From Paragonimus westermani (Eukaryota; Platyhelminthes; Trematoda; Plagiorchiida; Troglotrematidae), in the NCBI GenBank assembly GCA_008508345.1, contig QNGE01000137.1:347008-411007 (forward strand): 64,000 nt of DNA. Direction: 5' to 3'. The position numbers and the translations under genes were made by a program. Below, piece after piece: positions 59,484-64,000 of the stretch. Under the pieces are notes generated by a model, which saw only the letters and a list, made by a program, of their open reading frames with translations, was not told the DNA's origin and did no database searches. Position 1 is the stretch's first letter; each line of letters begins with the position of its first letter.

Positions 59484-61017
59484 TCAAACGTAGATATTCA
59501 AGGTGGAGGACGGCAAGCACGTATTGAAGAAGTCATCACAGCTTGCAAACCTCTGAATGCGAATCTTCCTTCCCATGATTGCTGTTATGAGAGCAGGCTT
59601 ATTTGCGATCAAGGTGGCATTGTTGGGCATCTTGTCGGTAGACAGAGAATTCCTCAGCACGAAGTGGGAATCCTTTTTCGTGGCAGCTCTCATGTTCTAG
59701 CAATCGACGTCATCTATGAGGGTGGTGTTTACGTGCACGTCTGACCGATACAACCTTTCCGTGATACGACGGAAAACTTGTGACGCCGGCAAGTTCGGTG
59801 AGTGCACAAAACTGCGCAGTCTGTTCATGTACGACTCGAAGGGGAATGCGGAATACGAGTCAAGCGTACCGTGCAATCGCACATCCGCGCAAAGATGCCT
59901 CACACAGTGCAAGTTAAACACCAGCTGTGACTCACCATATAATGCAGCGGACTGTGACAGCGTTTTGCATAACAGGAACTCAACAAAATCAAGATAATGT
60001 CTATAATATTTAGGATTGCACAATATGTATATACCAACGGAGAAATTCATGAAGTTTTCATAGACCTTCCCATCTACCAAGCCTTTCATTGCCACCGGAC
60101 CGATGTACAACAGGAAATGCCGGAATTCTGTTGCCTTCTTTCGTTCATAATCTTGGAATTTACAACATTTCCGCGGAAAGTCTGATGTCAGATGCGAACG
60201 GATGAGCCTAATTCTTGTGTTAACCGCCTTTATAACGTTCGAACCGATACGAGTGCACAATTGTAACGGCCCAATTCTTCAGAGTGCGATGAATTTCTTG
60301 TTGAATCCCAAGCAAACCATGTGCGTGTAGTCCAGAGGGAAACAGGCAATCATGTCTATATTCAGCGATTCGATGGGCAAATCGCCAATATGATGTTCCG
60401 CCCGTGTTTCTGCACCTGAAATCCGCATCATTTCTTAATCTGAATTGCAAGTTGGGGTACGCCATTCTTCTGTCAACGTACACACATCGAGCGGTGCACT
60501 TCCCACAAACGTAATATCCTGTGTGGTTTTTCACTTGCCAGAAGAAAGCCCTAGCGGGCGCCTCACCAATAATACAATTCAGCACGACTTTCACATGCAC
60601 GCTGTAGGCGGTCAGCAAAACCCCGTCGCTTGAAACCGTCTTCAGATCTTCAACCAGATCAGCAAGATATTCACACACATTACCAGGTTTACCCTTACCA
60701 CAAAATATACCAATGACAAACACCGGCATCTTTGGTGATGTCAGTCTGGCTAAGATGGGCCCTAACTGACGACGGGGGCTCTTAAAGAGTGTAACTCCAT
60801 CAATATGCAGCTGCACATGAACGCACGTCAAGTGACCATCCTAGCGTCCGCGCAATGCCTGTTCAATACTTTCTTTCACACCGAAATGAACGTATTCACC
60901 TCCATCGATGGTCTTCTTTATGCATACACGTGGTGTTTCAAGCAGTGTATGTGCATCCATCGACAACTCTGGCAACAATTCCTTGAACTTGCGAAGAATT
61001 ATATTGGTTGCTCTTAG
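59484..61017 (-). pseudogene. Transposase-domain protein, degenerate
   Basis: The first part (61017-60220) reads LPELSMDAHTLLETPRV, DGGEYVHFGV, VQLHIDGVTLFKSPRRQLGP, PVFVIGIFCGKGKPGNVCEY, APARAFFWQVKNHTGYYVCG and KCTARCVY. The second (60260-59697), one frame away, reads KAVNTRIRLIRSHLTSDFPR, KATEFRHFLLYIGPVAMKGL, YSAFPFESYMNRLRSFVH. This is a transposase-domain family common in invertebrate CMC/EnSpm-like elements, with a DUF4218-like C-terminal half. Damage seen: an in-frame TAG at 60841-60843, a frameshift near 60270, and a TAG at 59697-59699 beyond which the same frame continues to 59484. Both halves keep the family's conserved C..C and YSAFPFE motifs. The first 61017 boundary follows a TTGTAG acceptor-like site. 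Confidence 0.8.
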
Positions 61018-61293
61018 CTACAAGTTCGTTTCAAAGGCAACTTCCAAAGCAATCATTGTCATTGTCTTCTTTACTGCGCCGATCGTTGTTAACAAATCAT
61101 CTGGTTTATGGCGTCATTGTGTAACAGCTTTCCTTACGTTCATTCAGATCATCATCTCTGCTTTCGTCCGGCGTAGCACACACTTCCCGGGTTACAATGC
61201 AGCTATTGGACGTGGATGGGATTGTTGAAGTAATAAGTGAACGCTCACAAGGAACTACGACGGTAAGTACGTTTAAATGTTCACCGTGTTCAC

Positions 61294-61497
61294 CTAAAGT
61301 GATTTCACCATCATCCGAAACATTAACTCATCAGCACTCTCGGTAAAAACATCATTTGGCGGCAGGTTGCTACCATGGATAGCAGTTTTATCCTCTGTGA
61401 AAGGATGCCAACAATACTCCTTCTGTGCCAGTTTTATGAGACGATGAATGTTGAAACGTGAGCGAACACGCGGCCTTTTGGTATAGCGACCAGCCAT
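61294..61497 (-). CDS. Possible first exon of the transposase gene
   Basis: The ATG-initiated frame MAGRYTKRPRVRSRFNIHRL is basic at its N-terminus and then polar/acidic, ending LMFRMMVKSL just before TTAG|GTGAAC. A basic start followed by an acidic linker is usual for this transposase family, and the exon lies directly upstream on the same strand. The region from 61293 to 61018 has acidic-rich broken frames that could be the rest of the linker. I cannot show the splicing. Confidence 0.4.
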   Translation of the reverse strand: MAGRYTKRPRVRSRFNIHRLIKLAQKEYCWHPFTEDKTAIHGSNLPPNDVFTESADELMFRMMVKSL

Positions 61498-61739
61498 TCT
61501 ACAGGGCAATACTGGATAAAAACGGCCGTTCGAACACAAAAGCCCGCGTCATTTTCTATTGCATGTTGGTGTACTAAAACAAAATTCACGCAAATACCCA
61601 GCATTCTACTGATAGCGTAAATAGGAAAAACCAAATTTATTGGTGACAAATCGGAAAACAAAGATGTCATAAGTGAGGTAATAGAGAAATAATTGAGTTA
61701 CTAGCGGAAGAGACTCAAAAGACGGTCGACCGTCTTAGT

Positions 61740-62062
61740 GTGCTACTAGGGTCGTTTACATCAACGACCTTCATAATAATAGTCGTAGCAACGTCCTTTT
61801 ATATGCCGACGACCTAAAAATCTGGAATGTCACTTAGCCTAGTGCACTACAAACTGATCTGGACGCGATCAAGCGCTGGTTGGACGATTGGAATCCCCCA
61901 CTAAATGACAATAAATGTGCTTACGTCACCCGGTGGAGATTCTGACAGTGCCTTCATGATTCATAGTGCACCTAGCACAGTAGATATCATGAGAATCGAT
62001 TTAAAGAGAGATCCGGGCATCTGGTTGTGGCCTACCAACTTGAAGAAAGACATATTACCTGT
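61740..62062 (+). pseudogene. LINE reverse transcriptase fragment, motif C onward
   Basis: VYINDLHNNSRSNVLLYADD (YADD at 61802-61813) is followed by LKIW, a TAG at 61835, then LQTDLDAIKRWLDDWNPPLN and NDNKCAYVT. After a TGA near 61945 and a frame change it continues with FMIHSAPSTVDIMRIDLKRD and GIWL. This is the motif C and thumb region of a CR1/jockey-type LINE in the same orientation as the fragment at 58051. Two stops and a frameshift show decay. Confidence 0.82.
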
Positions 62063-62109
62063 TGAGCGTGTCTAGTGCGCTGATACCGAGGGGCGTAGGA
62101 TTTTTGCAC

Positions 62110-62480
62110 GTTTCCAAATTTTTCTTAGTGGAAAACATAGGGCGGTGTATCTGTGTCCAAATGGACCATGTACACCAATCAGGAAAGCCGAAATCTGTGT
62201 GGCGCACAAGATGATAAAACCCTATAGGAAAACGCGAAGGAATGCTGCCACCTGCGCACTGAAACTCTGCACCAAACNGTTTCCAAATTTTTCTTAGTGG
62301 AAAACATAGGGCGGTGTATCTGTGTCCAAATGGACCATGTACACCAATCAGGAAAGCCGAAATCTGTGTGGCGCACAAGATGACAAAACCCTATAGGAAA
62401 ACCCGAAGGAATGCTGCCACCTGCGCACTGAAACTCTGCACCAAACTGCACCATGTACACCAATCAGAAACGCCGCAATC
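62110..62480. repeat. 168-bp tandem duplication joined at an N, plus a third partial unit
   Basis: 62110-62277 and 62279-62446 are the same 168-bp sequence with two substitutions, separated by a single N at 62278. A partial, more diverged third unit (ACCATGTACACCAATCAG, then AAACGCCGCAATCAC) follows at 62449-62480. The N at the exact join suggests that the duplication could be an assembly merge artefact, although the extra partial unit argues for at least some real tandem structure. Confidence 0.9.
62278..62278. other. Single N at the tandem-repeat join
   Basis: The undetermined base falls exactly between the two 168-bp units. Confidence 0.99.
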
Positions 62481-62630
62481 ACAGGAAGGCAGACAGTTGT
62501 GGCTGACAGGCGCAAACGAAATAGACCAACTACGTGCAACAGAAGTACGGAGCTAGCAAGGTGGAATAAAATATGGAAATGAAAAACATGAGAAGGAGAA
62601 AAACATTTGTCTACAGTGACTGAAAAAGAT

Positions 62631-62690
62631 TCCGGTTGCAAATGGTTCAAACATTGCTAATCAACTAGTGAATGGAATAGGAACGAATTG
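62631..62690. repeat. Direct repeat of the foldback terminus
   Basis: CCGGTTGCAAATGGTTCAAA and the following 40 bp (ending GAATGGAATAGGAACGAATTG) repeat the outer end of the foldback arm at 62738-62800 in direct orientation, with a few substitutions. A solo end or nested copy of the same element. Confidence 0.75.
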
Positions 62691-62737
62691 GAGCATAGAC
62701 TGAACAAGTGAACTTGGTTCGATTGCGTCTACGCGGT

Positions 62738-63252
62738 TTCTGGTTGCAAATGGTACAAACATTGCTAATCGAGGAGTGAATGGAATAGGAAGGAATTGTG
62801 TGTGTGCCTTGCGTGTGGATTATCCAGCCGGCTCCAGGTGATAACCGCGTGATTGTGCAATCGGCCCGCCACGTCTGTTCGTTGCATTGTTTATGCAGGT
62901 GTTCCGGTAAGCCAGATGCGCCTGCCTAATTATTGTCCTGCCGCGCATGTTTATACCTCCCCCTGCTCCAAATATTCGGTGGTGGTGATTCTTCCGCATC
63001 ATATGCGTACATTGCAATGGCGAATAGCACGAATCCCACCACCCTGTCGTTTTGAAGGGTAAGCACATGAGAAGGTATGCTGACGCGTGATGCGGATGAA
63101 TCACCACCAGCGAACGGACGTGACGGGCCGATTGCACAATCACGTGGTTATCACCTGGAGCCGGCTCGTTAATCCACACGCGAGGCACATACACAATTTG
63201 TTCCTATTCCATTCACTGGTCTATTAGCAATGTTTCCACCATTTGCAACTAG
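62738..63252. repeat. Foldback (long inverted repeat) element, about 515 bp
   Basis: The left arm from GGTTGCAAATGGTACAAAC through GCCGGCTCCAGGTGATAACC and GTGATTGTGCAATCGGCCCG returns inverted at 63115-63252. A further inner segment (GGTGGTGATTC.TCCGCATCA, 62980-63003) pairs with 63088-63110. The right arm lacks about 90 bp present in the left. No coding content. It is either a MITE or the foldback remnant of a larger DNA transposon. Confidence 0.85.
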
Positions 63253-63743
63253 AAAATGCATGCATGGGCACCCCTTTCTAATGAATACGACGTTGAAAAT
63301 CTCTTTATACTATTATTTGCAGTTCATTTTTTACATGCAACTGGATTTCTATTCATTGAACGTTTGCATCCGTACACGATGGTTTCTTCTCTTCGTTAAC
63401 TTCCGGAATCTTCTCTTCTTACGTTCCACTTACACGTTCCTCTTCTTCCGTTTCCTTGAGGTTTCGTTTGGGTGTTCTCTATGCAAATCGAAGGAAAAAT
63501 CATGCGGTCTGTAGGCTCGTTTGCAAGACAAATAGAACAGTAATAATGTTTACCAGAACCCCGTAAGCCCAGTTGTCATTCTGGTATCACCACCGCACCA
63601 CGATGAGGAGGGGTTGAATTTTGCGGTGGATCTAAAATTGAAATTCGTTAGAGAACTTTATGTAACTTGACCGGAATTGCTGATCCATTCAGGAAGATCC
63701 GGATCCGAAATGCATGCTATAAGGAAACGATATTTAAACTCAC
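63253..63743. other. No recognised gene; likely intron of the PHD gene
   Basis: A pyrimidine-rich tract (CTTCTCTTCGTTAAC, TTCCTCTTCTTCCG) lies at 63385-63460. Read on the minus strand, the PHD exon's donor opens into this stretch, so at least its right part would be intronic. Confidence 0.4.
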
Positions 63744-63988
63744 CTGCTAGTGCTCGCTTCGAAATATTGCTGGCACATTGTGCAGTAAAGTCTTTCGTCG
63801 AAGAATGAGGTGAACACGCAGTCCCAATGATACCACTGCGGACAGAATTGGCAATTGATCCAGTTGTCCATGCTCTGGTCCTCTGCGGGTGATTCCGTTT
63901 GCCCACATTCACCGCAAACATCCGTGCTGACTTCCTCCGTTGGCAGAGCAGTGGGTGTTGTGCTGGGTCCCGGCTGTGGTTCATTCAT
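63744..63988 (-). CDS. PHD zinc-finger protein, exon at the window edge
   Basis: The ATG-initiated minus frame reads MNEPQPGPSTTPTA, then a complete C4HC3 PHD finger. Zinc ligands are C25, C28 (VCGECGQ), C46, C49 (INCQFC), H54, C57 (WYHWDC) and C69, C72 (YCTMC). PHD fingers usually bind histone H3 tails and act in the nucleus, but they also occur in transposon proteins, and this window is full of transposons. The exon ends with AGCAG|GTGAGT (donor at 63743), a consensus splice site, so the gene continues to the left beyond an intron whose next exon I cannot identify. The true start could lie in an exon beyond the right edge. The domain call is firm; the gene's identity is unknown. Confidence 0.75.
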
Positions 63989-64000
63989 CGTAGCACGTGC

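Larger units (their letters stand above)
58340..61739 (-). mobile_element. CACTA/EnSpm-like DNA transposon, degenerate, between LINE fragments
   Basis: It contains a transposase-domain gene and, downstream on the same strand, a spliced DUF4806-associated-type gene. On the minus strand its right boundary reads CACTAAGACGGTCGACCGTC (61739 downward), which starts with the CACTA terminus typical of this superfamily and contains a perfect 16-bp palindrome (61720-61735). The LINE RT resumes just outside. The left boundary near 58340 has no matching inverted end, so that side seems truncated or is not the true end. Assignment of the superfamily rests on the transposase family and this one terminus. 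Confidence 0.55.

Noticed and set aside
62055..62463. Minus-strand frames of 94-107 codons over the tandem repeat
   Set aside because: They consist of the 168-bp unit read twice with an undetermined residue at the N. No family resemblance.
1..64000. CRISPR arrays, operons, prophage, riboswitches
   Set aside because: Sequence character (introns, LINEs, PLE, microsatellites) is eukaryotic. No regularly spaced short repeats or polycistronic gene runs are present.

Overview
The window reads as a gene-poor, repeat-rich piece of a metazoan genome, most likely a parasitic flatworm (trematode or cestode). The evidence for that is indirect. There are two phase-consistent introns of only 33 and 37 bp (59057-59089 and 58476-58512), a length typical of flatworms. 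The transposable elements are also of kinds common in flatworms: a CsRn1-like Ty3/gypsy element, CR1/jockey-like LINEs, and a Penelope-like element with hammerhead ribozyme motifs. No bacterial-style operon, rRNA or canonical tRNA gene is visible. Nearly all recognisable coding sequence belongs to mobile elements. The exceptions are a PHD-finger exon at the right edge, a spliced DUF4806-associated-type gene inside or next to a DNA transposon, and one weak candidate secreted-protein exon.

Layout. Positions 1-25.8 kb are almost empty of genes. They hold scattered copies of a roughly 200 bp terminal-inverted-repeat element (7340, 12388, 13433), one Penelope-like coding fragment next to a 9-N gap (18192-18566), and a few microsatellites. 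At 25878-28255 lies a nearly complete Penelope-like element (PLE). It has a 14-bp target-site duplication, about 105-bp inverted terminal arms that each carry a small hammerhead ribozyme motif, and an RT plus GIY-YIG reading frame that is open over its catalytic part but has three in-frame TAA codons near its 5' end. 28.3-42 kb is again almost empty, with one 40-bp near-perfect palindrome and one possible secreted-protein exon.

From 42 kb to the right edge the window is a nested pile of elements. Three copies of one LINE 3' end occur at 42066-43325, 43990-45126 (opposite orientation, itself split by a SINE-like insert) and 51206-52749. The third sits inside the gag region of a decayed CsRn1-like Ty3/gypsy element on the minus strand (about 46.8-53.5 kb), whose gag, protease, RT, RNase H and integrase remnants and diverged LTRs can be followed in order. 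Two copies of a tRNA-like SINE candidate lie at 54171 and 57581. A foldback element sits at 56047-56200.

At 57230-62062 endonuclease and RT pieces of plus-strand LINEs flank a CACTA/EnSpm-like DNA transposon on the minus strand (about 58340-61739). It carries a degenerate transposase-domain gene and, downstream on the same strand, a spliced gene of the DUF4806-associated type with a coiled coil. The right edge holds a 168-bp tandem duplication joined at an N, a 515-bp foldback element, and a minus-strand exon encoding a complete PHD finger with a consensus splice donor.
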